Source: CAIXSC01 sp046349915
GTDB taxonomy: Bacteria > Planctomycetota > Planctomycetia > Pirellulales > Pirellulaceae
DNA length: 64,000 nt
Assembly: GCA_046349915.1 (NCBI GenBank)
Contig: JAXMBL010000011.1
Location: 124,001-188,000 of the forward strand
Direction of reading: 5' to 3'
Part shown: positions 40,100 to 48,565 of the stretch, piece by piece
Layout of the letters: the number at the start of each line of letters is the position of its first letter
Numbering within the stretch: the first letter of the stretch is position 1
The notes under the pieces: model-generated
What the model was told of the DNA's origin: nothing
The model's input: the letters and a program-made list of their open reading frames with translations, nothing else
Database searches by the model: none
Made by a program: the position numbers and the translations under genes

Positions 40100-42613
40100 A
40101 TGGCGCGTCTTATTGTGCCGTGCGTCATTGGCATTTTGAGTTTGCTGATGATCGATCTTGTTCGAGCGGCGGGACCGACGCAGGTCGATTCGTTAGGGGC
40201 CGCGGATCGGCTGGTCATTGAAGGGACCACGCCAACGATCTCGCAATCGCTCGGCTCGGCGCTCCTCAACGATCCAGAACTGCTGTGGTTGGGCCATCCC
40301 TTGGCGCCGCGGGGAGATTTCTTGCATGCGCTGCGAGTGCGCGCGGAATTGGGACTGAAGCACTCGGGCTACCCGGATGCTCGAGTGGATGTGACAACCG
40401 ACGAACGCTCGTCGCCGACGGGCGGCGCCGCCCGCGAATGCGTGGTGCTGCGAGTGCGCGAAGGTCAGCGGTACGTCGCTGGCGAACCACGCATCAGCGG
40501 CGCGAAACCAGACATCGCCGCTCGCCTGCGTCGAGCGGTCTGTGAGTCAACGGCGCCGCCCGACGCCTTGCCTCGGTCGGTAGATCTGCCAAGTGGTCGT
40601 TCGACGCATGAATGGCGCGGAAATGACGGCGGTCAGGTCGAGATGCGGCCTCCGCTATGGCCCGTGGGTAAGTCGGCGCCATTCGACGCACCCACTCGCG
40701 ATCGAATTCGCGCCGAGTTGACTCGCTCGCTCGCGGACATTGGACACGATTCCCCGCGACTGCGAGTAGACATTCGCAAGCCCGCCAAAGGAACAACCGC
40801 GGAACTATTCATTGACTTGGTGGACTTGGGGCCCGCATCCATCGTCCGCGAAATTGAAATCGCTGACGGCCCCAAGAACTCGCGTCAAGTTGTCCTGGAC
40901 TTCCTTAAACTCGCGGAAGGTCGCAAAGTCACGCAGATCGATCGTCTCCGCTGGGAAGACCAATTGCGGTCATCAGGTCGATTCGTTCGTCACGAGATCA
41001 AACTCGAACGACGTTTCGGCGGCGATGGCGTGAAGTTGAAGTTTTCGCTGGAAGAGTATCCTCACGCTCCTGCGTTGAACGAAGCTTTGTCGCGTGAAGA
41101 GCAAGCATTACAGCGTTGCCGCGATTGGCTCTTGCGGATGGACGCCGAAGGATATGAATTCGTCGTCCAGCGGGATGGCGACCATGCTGACACCGAGACG
41201 GGGTGGTTGAAGCAAATTGCCGTCGCCCCGAATCGTGGACTAATTGTGTCCAGTCGTACCGCCCAAGGCGACGGGCCCACTCTTTGTCTAATGTCCAACC
41301 GACTCGCCTGTTACTTGCCGCGAGGCGCGGGGCGGTTCGATGTCCCGCTGGAGACGAAGACGGGCGTGTTTGGCACGTTGGAGTTGACGTTGACGGACGA
41401 GAATGAACGGAACGAGCAGCCCTTTCGCTTGTCGTTTTCGGGCGGCGTGCGTTCGTTGAACTCGGACGACTCATCCACCAACACTGGCTTTCAATTCCGC
41501 TTCGACCCCGTGCTCTTCCTCGCACTCGCTCACGAAAAGAACGCGACAGCTCAATGGGAATCCAACACGCTCGTACTTACAACCGCGGACGCAACCGCTC
41601 GCATTGACAGTCAGTCAGGACGCTTGATCGAAATGACTTTTGCGGAAAGAAGCGAGGTCGAGCGAATCACCTGGCGCTTGACGACTGAGCGCGGAGCGCT
41701 CGACCGACAACTCGCCGAGCTGCGAGCGCTCCCTGGCCCCAATCACTACCAACCCGGGCGACCGATCACATCGCTGGCGAACTTCTTGGGGTCGGCTCAG
41801 ACCATGACCGAGTTGGCTCGACTTCTACCCAACGATGGCCCCGCCGCCCATTCCTCCATCGTCGCGTTAGGTGGACCCGTCGCGGGGATGCTGCGTCGCT
41901 GCGCCGAGCAAAATGCGTTCGCCAAACTGGATGCTCAGTTCACCGCATTGTCGTCCGATCGGTCTAAAAACACCGGACTAGAGATCACCATCCCGACTGC
42001 CTTGCCAACCTCGCAAGATGCCCAAGCGGCCCCTGATAATCCTCTCAAACCGTTGGCTGGCTACTTGGTGCGGTTAAGCGACCTGTTATTCGAACGCAAC
42101 ACCTGGCCCGCAACCTTGCTGCGGCTGGCCGGCAGCATGGTCGCCAACGAAACGAAGTACGCTCAATACGATCTGATGCGAATCTACGGTTCCAGTGAAG
42201 TAGGGCCTGTGGGGTTCTTGGCGACGTCGAGTGTCGTGCCGATCCCGATCTTTGCGGCCACGTTTGCTCAGAAGGGACGCGAGAGATTGGCGACCGACGA
42301 TTTCCGCCGCGATTATCAACTGCTTCTTGGCCCGCTTGAGCGAGCGTCCGCGACGCCCGCGATCGTCGCCGCCTTGAACGGCATGTCGCGCGAAGAAGCC
42401 CTCCAGGTCGGCTCGCAAATGCTGAACGACGGCCCGTTGTTCGCCGAATTTGTCGAGCAGGTGCGCAAGTCGGCGAGTAAAGCGAGTCCCACCGAAGCCC
42501 TGGCTAAATCACTCGAAGCCTGGTGGGAAAAAGGACTCAAAGCTCGCTTGGACGCCGAGCTTCGCGAACGAAGCTCGTTGGACACAGCGCGTAAGGCGAG
42601 CGGCAAGCAATAA
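40100..42613 (+). CDS. Exported protein with POTRA-like repeats, no visible beta-barrel
   Basis: An 837-residue protein. MARLIVPCVIGILSLLMIDLVRAAG is a signal peptide, and I start it at the ATG 40100 (ATGGAG upstream at 40085-40090) instead of an upstream in-frame start at 39974. At least two segments look like POTRA domains of BamA/TamA-type proteins: GLKHSGYPDARVDVTTDE...VLRVREGQRYVAGEPRISG, and SIVREIEIADGPKNSRQVVLDFLKLAEG...GRFVRHEIKLE. The C-terminal ~450 residues do not show the alternating pattern of an outer-membrane barrel and end in a charged helical tail (KASPTEALAKSLEAWWEKGLKARLDAEL). POTRA domains dock outer-membrane proteins or partner chaperones, so it may be a periplasmic accessory factor. 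I do not recognise the family as a whole. Confidence 0.75.
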   Translation: MARLIVPCVIGILSLLMIDLVRAAGPTQVDSLGAADRLVIEGTTPTISQSLGSALLNDPELLWLGHPLAPRGDFLHALRVRAELGLKHSGYPDARVDVTTDERSSPTGGAARECVVLRVREGQRYVAGEPRISGAKPDIAARLRRAVCESTAPPDALPRSVDLPSGRSTHEWRGNDGGQVEMRPPLWPVGKSAPFDAPTRDRIRAELTRSLADIGHDSPRLRVDIRKPAKGTTAELFIDLVDLGPASIVREIEIADGPKNSRQVVLDFLKLAEGRKVTQIDRLRWEDQLRSSGRFVRHEIKLERRFGGDGVKLKFSLEEYPHAPALNEALSREEQALQRCRDWLLRMDAEGYEFVVQRDGDHADTETGWLKQIAVAPNRGLIVSSRTAQGDGPTLCLMSNRLACYLPRGAGRFDVPLETKTGVFGTLELTLTDENERNEQPFRLSFSGGVRSLNSDDSSTNTGFQFRFDPVLFLALAHEKNATAQWESNTLVLTTADATARIDSQSGRLIEMTFAERSEVERITWRLTTERGALDRQLAELRALPGPNHYQPGRPITSLANFLGSAQTMTELARLLPNDGPAAHSSIVALGGPVAGMLRRCAEQNAFAKLDAQFTALSSDRSKNTGLEITIPTALPTSQDAQAAPDNPLKPLAGYLVRLSDLLFERNTWPATLLRLAGSMVANETKYAQYDLMRIYGSSEVGPVGFLATSSVVPIPIFAATFAQKGRERLATDDFRRDYQLLLGPLERASATPAIVAALNGMSREEALQVGSQMLNDGPLFAEFVEQVRKSASKASPTEALAKSLEAWWEKGLKARLDAELRERSSLDTARKASGKQ

Positions 42614-42616
42614 CCG

Positions 42617-43462
42617 CTACGCGCCGATTTTGCCCTTCAATTCCGAGAGCAACCGGACGGCGTGACCGATCTCCCCCTTCTGTCGCTCGGGCTCCTGGGG
42701 AATCTCACGCTCGATGGTCAACGGGCCGTTGTAGCCAATTTCCTTCAAGGTGCGCAAGTACAACTCCATGTTGACATCGCCCTCGCCGAGCGGCACTTCC
42801 TGTCCCCACTCTTGCCCTGGGTTCTTGGCCCACTTGCCATCCTTGCAGTGAATGCTGCGAACGTATTTGCCAACCTTGCGCAGCGCTTCGATCGGTTCGC
42901 CCGTCCCGTACAGGATCATGTTGGCCGGATCAAAGTTGATAAACAGGTTGTCGCGCTGCACGTCATGGATGAAGTGCAGCAGCCCGTCCGCGGTCTCTTG
43001 TCCCGTTTCCAAGTGAAGCGACTGACCGTTGGCCTTACAGTGGTCGCACACATCGCGAGTCACCTCGATGACTTCGCGGTAGAGCGGCGAGTCGGTTTCG
43101 TGGGGCACGAAGCCAAGGTGGAGCGCCACGACCTTGCAGCCTAGCAACTTGGCGAAGTCGGCGATCTCCTTCATTTCAGCGGTCCGAGCGGCTCGAGTCT
43201 CCGGCGGGACGAGCCCCACCGTCCGCGACACGGTCGGAATGTCCGCGTAACTTTCGCCGTCAAATCCACCGAACACGCAAGTCAACTGAATGTTGAATTC
43301 TCGGAGGCGAGCGAGGAAGCGGTCGGCGTTCGCCTGCGTGCGACTAGCCTTGTGCGGGGCATGCATTTGGATGGTGGGAACGCCGAGGTCGTGCGCCACC
43401 TCCAATTTGACGCCGAGCCCAGCGTCGACGCTAGTAAACACACCAATGGGCCACTTCTCCAT
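42617..43462 (-). CDS. Sugar phosphate isomerase/epimerase (xylose isomerase-like TIM barrel)
   Basis: A 281-residue AP endonuclease 2/xylose-isomerase-like TIM barrel. Typical features are IQMHAPHK, CKVVALHLGFVPHE, NGQSLHLETGQE, NLFINFDPANMIL, VRSIHCKDG and GPLTIERE, in which His, Glu and Asp residues bind the metal. It probably isomerises or epimerises a sugar or inositol derivative in the cytoplasm. AGGAGA sits 8 nt before the ATG at 43462. It follows the Gfo/Idh/MocA gene by 50 bp on the same strand, a common planctomycete pairing for catabolism of inositol-like or modified sugars. Confidence 0.88.
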   Translation of the reverse strand: MEKWPIGVFTSVDAGLGVKLEVAHDLGVPTIQMHAPHKASRTQANADRFLARLREFNIQLTCVFGGFDGESYADIPTVSRTVGLVPPETRAARTAEMKEIADFAKLLGCKVVALHLGFVPHETDSPLYREVIEVTRDVCDHCKANGQSLHLETGQETADGLLHFIHDVQRDNLFINFDPANMILYGTGEPIEALRKVGKYVRSIHCKDGKWAKNPGQEWGQEVPLGEGDVNMELYLRTLKEIGYNGPLTIEREIPQEPERQKGEIGHAVRLLSELKGKIGA

Positions 43463-43512
43463 GACGCTCGTCTCCTGCTTGTGCTTTCACGAATCAATAA
43501 AGGAACTGGCTG

Positions 43513-45300
43513 CTACTGCCCTTTGACCAACTGTTGATACTCTTTTTCCACGCTGCTGCCATCGGGCGTCGAATCGCTGTCCAAATCGAACCACTCTTCC
43601 TTGAACTTCACATAACCCGCCTCGCCGCGAATGTTGTTGTTGATCGCGATGTTCGTGGTAAGAGCAATGATGGCGTCGCCCATCGCGACCTCGGGTCGGC
43701 AACGCAGCGATTCGCGAGGCGCCTTGGTTTTGATCGCAAACGCCCAGTGCTCGATCTCCTCGGTGTAACCGCGGCTGACAGGGCCCATGTCGGCGGCCGC
43801 CTTGGCGCTGGCGGCTTGAGCTCCGCCGCTGGCCTGCGTATCCATCGTCGGCCCCCCCTTGTCGTTCTTCACGCTGATCTTCGACGAAGTATCCGCGTCC
43901 TTGTACAACATCACTTCCTGCTCCCGTTCCAGGATCAGTGTGCCGCGAGTGCCCATGACGACTTCGCCGTAGCCGCCGAAGCCGTTGCCGTTGATCGACG
44001 AGTAGGTGACGATGATCTTCTTGTTGGGATCGTCCTCATGACCAGGAACCCCCTTCTTGGGATCGGGCGTTCCAGTCACGTCGTCCTTGTAGCCCACCGG
44101 GAAATCGGGATCGTAGGCGGGGCCAGGGAATTCAAACATGCAGTAGACATGGTCTTCGGCATGTCGGTCGAGCGGGAAGATATGGCGTCCCCCCACGGCG
44201 TGCACCGTCAGCGGGTGAGCCTTCTTGCCGTCCTTCCGGAGCGCGCTGCAGAAGATACTCGCCGCGTCCAACTGGTGGCTGCCGAGCTCGGCCATCAAGC
44301 CGCCGCCCGTGCGCTCCCACAAGCGCCAGCGGCAGAGTTCCTCGAGCGCCGAGCGATTCCGGCCGCCCAACGTAAAGTTCTGGTAGCCGAAATCTTCCGC
44401 CTTCAGTGAGCGGTCTTCGTGCCATGCTCGCCATTGAGCGACCTTCTTTTCCAACTTGCGGGCAACCGCCGGATCTTCTTCCGACGCCAGTTCCTTTTCG
44501 AGCCCGTTGAGTTGACGCAGGATCTTGTCGACGGTCTTGCCGCCCGCTCCCGGCTCGCCGCCCGGCAGCGGCTGTTGCCAACTGTCGTTGCCCGGCAAGT
44601 TGCCACGGTGCCATTGAGCGCGAATGTGGTGCAACTGACCCAGCAAACCCCAGCGGATGAGGTTCACGGCGTTGTCGTACAGAATGCTGTAATGTCGCTG
44701 ATGGCCGACTGCGAGATACAAGTTGTTTTTCGCCGCGAACCGCCCCATGACTTTGCACTGGGCGATGTTGTGAGCCATCAGTTTTTCGCACAGCACATGC
44801 TTGCCCGCCTGCATCGCCTCGATCGATGCCTGGGCGTGCAGATGGAGTGGTAGGGCGATAATCACCGCCTCGATCGACGGGTCCTTCAACAAGTCGCGAT
44901 AGTCCTTGTCGTACACTTTGACGTGCTTCTTGGCTTCATCCTCGCCGCTCCAGCCATACTTCTTGATCAGGCCAGGACGAGCGGCCCAAGCCGCGTCGCT
45001 GGCCCAGTCCCCATGAAACGCTCGATGCACATTATAAGGACGAATGTCCGCAATCGCCGTGACTTGCACATAGTCCGGATTCACTGCGCCAATCAGCACT
45101 TGCCCTTCATCACCCGTGCCAATCACTCCCACTCGCAGTGGGTCGCCCACTTTGCCGTAGTTAAAGTACATCGCGCCCAGACCGGCGCCAGTCACCGCAC
45201 CGGCCGCCAACACCTCTTTCATGAAGTCGCGGCGAGAGACTCCGACTGCCTCGTAGTAATTGTCGCGACCAACGGCCTTTTGTTCAGGATTCAAGTTCAT
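43513..45300 (-). CDS. Gfo/Idh/MocA family oxidoreductase with Tat-like leader
   Basis: A 595-residue protein. The N-terminus (GVSRRDFMKEVLAAGAVTGAGLGA) is a twin-arginine signal. The Rossmann motif GVIGTGDEGQ (Gly61, Gly63, Gly66) binds NAD(P). VIIALPLHLHAQASIEAMQAGKHVLCEKLMAHN carries the EK catalytic lysine region, and the C-terminal alpha/beta domain includes GGGLMAELGSHQLDAA. The family oxidises or reduces sugars at a ring carbon. It is longer than usual (~350-450 residues) owing to a charged insert (~240-290, KTVDKILRQLNGLEKELASEEDPAVARKLEKKVAQ) and a low-complexity segment near 520. Same operon as the downstream isomerase and probably the upstream DoxX gene. Confidence 0.9.
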   Translation of the reverse strand: MNLNPEQKAVGRDNYYEAVGVSRRDFMKEVLAAGAVTGAGLGAMYFNYGKVGDPLRVGVIGTGDEGQVLIGAVNPDYVQVTAIADIRPYNVHRAFHGDWASDAAWAARPGLIKKYGWSGEDEAKKHVKVYDKDYRDLLKDPSIEAVIIALPLHLHAQASIEAMQAGKHVLCEKLMAHNIAQCKVMGRFAAKNNLYLAVGHQRHYSILYDNAVNLIRWGLLGQLHHIRAQWHRGNLPGNDSWQQPLPGGEPGAGGKTVDKILRQLNGLEKELASEEDPAVARKLEKKVAQWRAWHEDRSLKAEDFGYQNFTLGGRNRSALEELCRWRLWERTGGGLMAELGSHQLDAASIFCSALRKDGKKAHPLTVHAVGGRHIFPLDRHAEDHVYCMFEFPGPAYDPDFPVGYKDDVTGTPDPKKGVPGHEDDPNKKIIVTYSSINGNGFGGYGEVVMGTRGTLILEREQEVMLYKDADTSSKISVKNDKGGPTMDTQASGGAQAASAKAAADMGPVSRGYTEEIEHWAFAIKTKAPRESLRCRPEVAMGDAIIALTTNIAINNNIRGEAGYVKFKEEWFDLDSDSTPDGSSVEKEYQQLVKGQ

Positions 45301-45417
45301 GATCTGCGGTTCCGTATCGTAAAGAGGACGGAGGTAATTCTGGAGAATGAATCGCGGGCAGCGAGCAAGTTGCGGCTGGTCGCGAGTGGAAAATTCATGC
45401 GTCTCGCGGGCTGTATC

Positions 45418-46452
45418 CTACGAGTTAGTCTTACGGGTGCGGCAGCACGACGAGTACAGCCAGGCGACGACCGAGTCGAGACCGCCGCAGCGCCCGGCGT
45501 TAGCCGCGGCGAGCACCAGCAGGCCGCACATCTCGGCCGCCTGATAGTACGTCGGCATGGCGCCGTACGAACCGGGCCATTGAGTGGCGACGACCGAGGC
45601 CAAAAAGCCCGCCGCCACCAAACTGGCCGCTCGAGTGAATAAGCCAATCAGCAGCAGGATGCCAATCGTCAAATCAAAGTAAGGAATGAACCGATCCATC
45701 GTTTCCGAATCGAGCGTCCGCCGCCCTGGCTTTAAGACGGCGAGCGTCCCGCGGGCGGTTCGCTGTTGCGGCGTGGCGACGTCCAGCATGTCGTTTTCCA
45801 GATCTTTTCCCAGCTTGTCGATTTCGGCGAGCCAGGGACCTCGCTTGGCTTTCAACTCGGTTTCGAACTTCTCCGACTGGCCCCGCAAAGAAGGAACCTC
45901 CATGCGTGCCGGTTCGGCGCGATTGGCCTCGCGTCGCTCCAGCCCTTGGAAATACTCCTTCAGGTCGCCTTCCATGCCCCCCAGGTAATCGCGGAGGATT
46001 CCCTCGCGGCGAGCCAACTTCTCGTCGGCCAATTTCACTTGGTCGGCGTCAAATCCGTAGTGCGTCTTTGCTCGTTCGACGAATTGCCCCCAGGCCGCGA
46101 CCGTCTGGTCGGCGTCCAGGCGAGCACGCCCGTCCGCGTCCCACACCAGGGCGTGGAACTTCGGGGCGAGCGGGCCTTTGGCGGCGCCGAAGAACATCGC
46201 GGAAAACGGCTTCGGATCAGCGAGTTTGCTACTTCCCTCTTTAAAGAAGTGGAAACCGATGCATAGTCGCAGCAGCAACAGTGCGGCGGCCAATGCAACA
46301 CCGGATTTAACCAGCGGACAACAATTTTCGGAGGACGTGGCCAGGGCAGGGCCTCCTTGGCAGCAAGGTGGTAGGTCGTCTACGGGAGCTACGTACAGCA
46401 AGCCAGCAGAGGCGACGGGGCCGCCTGCCGCTTGGCGCGACACGATTCCCAC
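45418..46452 (-). CDS. DoxX-like membrane protein with a large soluble insertion
   Basis: A frame of up to 344 residues; the real start is uncertain, since no well-placed ATG precedes the first membrane helix and AAGGAGG occurs inside the frame near 46355. Helix 1 (GVALAAALLLLRLCIGFHFFKEGSSKLADP) matches DoxX. A ~150-residue hydrophilic region follows, largely helical and coiled-coil-like (LARREGILRDYLGGMEGDLKEYFQGLERREANRAE...EKFETELKAKRGPWLAEIDKLGKDLE). Then the remaining helices (MDRFIPYFDLTIGILLLIGLFTRAASLVAAGFLASVV, YYQAAEMCGLLVLAAANAGR) complete the DoxX fold. Typical DoxX proteins are ~130-150 residues with four helices and no insert. Function unknown; DoxX relatives take part in respiratory-chain or redox processes. 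It lies upstream of the Gfo/Idh/MocA gene with a 117-bp gap. Confidence 0.75.
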   Translation of the reverse strand: MGIVSRQAAGGPVASAGLLYVAPVDDLPPCCQGGPALATSSENCCPLVKSGVALAAALLLLRLCIGFHFFKEGSSKLADPKPFSAMFFGAAKGPLAPKFHALVWDADGRARLDADQTVAAWGQFVERAKTHYGFDADQVKLADEKLARREGILRDYLGGMEGDLKEYFQGLERREANRAEPARMEVPSLRGQSEKFETELKAKRGPWLAEIDKLGKDLENDMLDVATPQQRTARGTLAVLKPGRRTLDSETMDRFIPYFDLTIGILLLIGLFTRAASLVAAGFLASVVATQWPGSYGAMPTYYQAAEMCGLLVLAAANAGRCGGLDSVVAWLYSSCCRTRKTNS

Positions 46453-46637
46453 GGGGCGTTCGCTCTTCTCGTCAATCTAGCGAACCGCCGCAGGGTCAGT
46501 CACGCAACCGGTAGCCTTCAGATTATGGTCGAACGTCGCCCCTTCGCCAACTGGGGCGAACTATCCGGCGAGTTTCTGGTGGGACTTCCTGAGTTGGACA
46601 GCCCCAAAGGCGGCATTTCTTGCTACGATCAGCCGAC

Positions 46638-47636
46638 ATGCGAATCGTACTCTGTTATCCCGTCGAAAACCGGCATGTCGAGCAGTTGGCCGCCGCCGCG
46701 CCCGGACACGAAATCGTCAATGCAGGCCAGGAACGGATCGCCGACGAATTAGTCGAATCCGATATTTTTTTGGGCCACGCCAAAGTCCCCGTTCCCTGGG
46801 ATGAAGCGGTGGCGCGAGGCCGGTTGCGTTGGATTCAGTCGTCGGCCGCGGGCATGGACCACTGCCTGGTCCCGTCCGTCATCGCCTCGGACATCGTGGT
46901 GACGAGCGCCTCGGGGTTGTTCGCCGACCCGGTCGCCGAGCAGACCCTGGCGCTGCTGCTGGGGTTCCTGCGAGGTCTTCCGACGTTCTTTCGAGCTCAA
47001 CAAAAACGCGAATTCATCCGCCGTCCCACTCGCGACCTCCACGACGCCACGGTCGGCATTATTGGCTTTGGCGGCAACGGTCGCCGCATCGCCGAGGTGC
47101 TCGCCCCCTTCCGCACGCGGATCCTGGCGACCGATTTGTTTCCTGAAGACAAGCCCGAGCATGTCGCTGAACTGTTGCCAGCCGACGCGCTGGATGACGT
47201 CTTGTCGCGCGTCGACATCGCCATTCTCTGCCTGCCGCTCAATAGCGACACGCACGGCATCATCGACGCCGGCCGGCTCGCCTGCCTGCGACGCGGCTCG
47301 GTGCTGATCAATGTCGCGCGAGGCCAAGTGGTGGTCGAAGCCGATCTCGTGCAATCGCTGCAAGCGGGTCATTTGGCGGGCGTGGGCGTGGATGTGACCG
47401 AGGTGGAGCCGTTGCCGGTCGATAGCCCGTTATGGGACATGCCCAACGTGCTGATTACTCCTCACGTCGGCGCTCAATCGCTTCGCCGTGCCGATGTGAC
47501 CACGAATTTGCTAGCCGCTAATCTCAGGCGTTATCTGGCGGGCGAGCCGTTGGTAAACGTTGTCGACAAACGACTCGGCTTTCCCATCCGCCGTCGCGCG
47601 GGTGGATGTCGCCCCGAAGGGGCAGCGACAAGATAG
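46638..47636 (+). CDS. D-2-hydroxyacid dehydrogenase (NAD-dependent)
   Basis: A 332-residue enzyme with the D-isomer-specific 2-hydroxyacid dehydrogenase fold. The NAD motif is VGIIGFGGNGRR (~139-150). The catalytic residues lie in NVARGQVV (Arg), DVTEVEPLP (Glu) and LITPHVGAQS (His). It oxidises or reduces a D-2-hydroxy acid in the cytoplasm; the substrate (glycerate, lactate, phosphoglycerate or other) is not evident. I use the ATG at 46638 (MRIVLCYP), not an in-frame ATG at 46620. The family-like part ends at about NVVDKRLGFP; the last ~15 residues (RRRAGGCRPEGAATR) are encoded by the dispersed inverted repeat, so the original stop seems to have been lost. Confidence 0.88.
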   Translation: MRIVLCYPVENRHVEQLAAAAPGHEIVNAGQERIADELVESDIFLGHAKVPVPWDEAVARGRLRWIQSSAAGMDHCLVPSVIASDIVVTSASGLFADPVAEQTLALLLGFLRGLPTFFRAQQKREFIRRPTRDLHDATVGIIGFGGNGRRIAEVLAPFRTRILATDLFPEDKPEHVAELLPADALDDVLSRVDIAILCLPLNSDTHGIIDAGRLACLRRGSVLINVARGQVVVEADLVQSLQAGHLAGVGVDVTEVEPLPVDSPLWDMPNVLITPHVGAQSLRRADVTTNLLAANLRRYLAGEPLVNVVDKRLGFPIRRRAGGCRPEGAATR

Positions 47637-47669
47637 CCTTGGGCTATCCTGTCGTGCCCCTTCGGGGCG
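47610..47669. repeat. 28-bp near-perfect inverted repeat (long stem-loop)
   Basis: Left arm 47610-47638 and right arm 47642-47669 (CGCCCCGAAGGGGC...GATAGCC) pair with few mismatches around a TTG loop. Each arm is itself partly palindromic (GCCCCGAAGGGGC). It overlaps the end of the dehydrogenase gene and could terminate its transcript, although no T-tract follows. The rest of 47670-47760 is GC-rich and holds no gene. Confidence 0.85.
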
Positions 47670-47760
47670 CCAGGGCATGAGCGCCCAAGGTGATTCCTTG
47701 CGACGGTCTGGGGCCACCGACAGTTTTGTCGTCGAGTCGCCCCCTTACGCCGCGCCCCTC

Positions 47761-47790
47761 TTGCGAGCCGCGGCTCTCCGCGGCTATTGT
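47761..47790 (+). promoter_or_regulatory. Putative sigma-70-like promoter for rnpB
   Basis: TTGCGA at 47761-47766 and TATTGT at 47785-47790 are separated by 18 bp and placed so that transcription would begin at about 47796-47798, where the P1 helix of RNase P RNA begins. Recognition is by eye. Confidence 0.5.
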
Positions 47791-47794
47791 GCGG

Positions 47795-48233
47795 ATTGGT
47801 TGGGGAGCGGATGGGACGATCGCTGGCCCGCGACGGTTTACGCCGTTGTCGGGCGGGAGGAAAGTCCGGGCTCCATAGGACAGGGTGGTCGATAACATCG
47901 ACCGACCGCGAGGTCAGGGAAAGTGCAACAGAAAGTACACCGCCGGACGACGCCGGGCCCCCGTCAAAGAGCCTGTCGTTCGGTAAGGGTGAAAAGGTGC
48001 GGTAAGAGCGCACCAGCGGTCGAGGCGACTCGATCGGCTCGGTAAACCCCACCCGGAGCAAAGCCAAACAGAGGGAAGCGCGGAACCTGCCGCGGCGGGT
48101 CGGTTCGGCCCGTTTCGCGACTCTCGGGTAGGCTGCTAAAGGCGGCGAGCAATCGTCGTCGTAGAGGAATGATCGTCGCGTGTCGCTCGCGACACGCACA
48201 GAACCCGGCTTACAAGTCCACTCCCCGACCAAT
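47795..48233 (+). ncRNA. rnpB: RNase P RNA, bacterial class A
   Basis: Catalytic RNA that trims the 5' leader of pre-tRNAs. The universally conserved 5' element GAGGAAAGTCCGGGCTCC begins at 47859. The block ACAGAAAGTACACCGCC follows near 47928, then GGTAAGGGTGAAAAGGTGCGGTAAGAGCGCACC (47985-48017), GTAAACCCCACCCGGAGCAA (48042-48061), and the 3' element ACAGAACCCGGCTTACA (48199-48214). Helix P1 pairs GGTTGGGGAG (47798-47807) with CTCCCCGACC (48221-48230). About 438 nt, longer than the E. coli RNA (377 nt), with extended distal stems at 48090-48190. Confidence 0.96.
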
Positions 48234-48565
48234 TTTCTCGACGCTCGTTTCCGGGCGAGATGCATAGATGCGGGCCTCACCGTTTAGCGGAGACCCCTGC
48301 CGGCAGATGCTTGGCAACCTTGGATTGGGTTCCCAATGCACGAAATCACCATCCAGGCGGAGTGCGGCGAGTTTCTGAAACTTACGCTATTCGGTTGATC
48401 GCACCCCGAGTCTGACGATTACTGGGATGGAAACTGGCATCGCGCCTCCTTGCAGATCGAGGCGGGAGGATGCTCCGGCGACGCCGCTGGCGATATCCGC
48501 GCCGATGAATTGGCGGCCTTTCATGGACAATGGGCTCGACTGCAAACGTCTCCGAAACGAATCAC
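48234..48565. other. Intergenic region without recognisable features
   Basis: 332 bp between rnpB and the end of the BASS-family gene. Short open frames exist on both strands but none has a ribosome-binding site or family resemblance. I see no terminator with a T-tract after rnpB. Confidence 0.4.
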
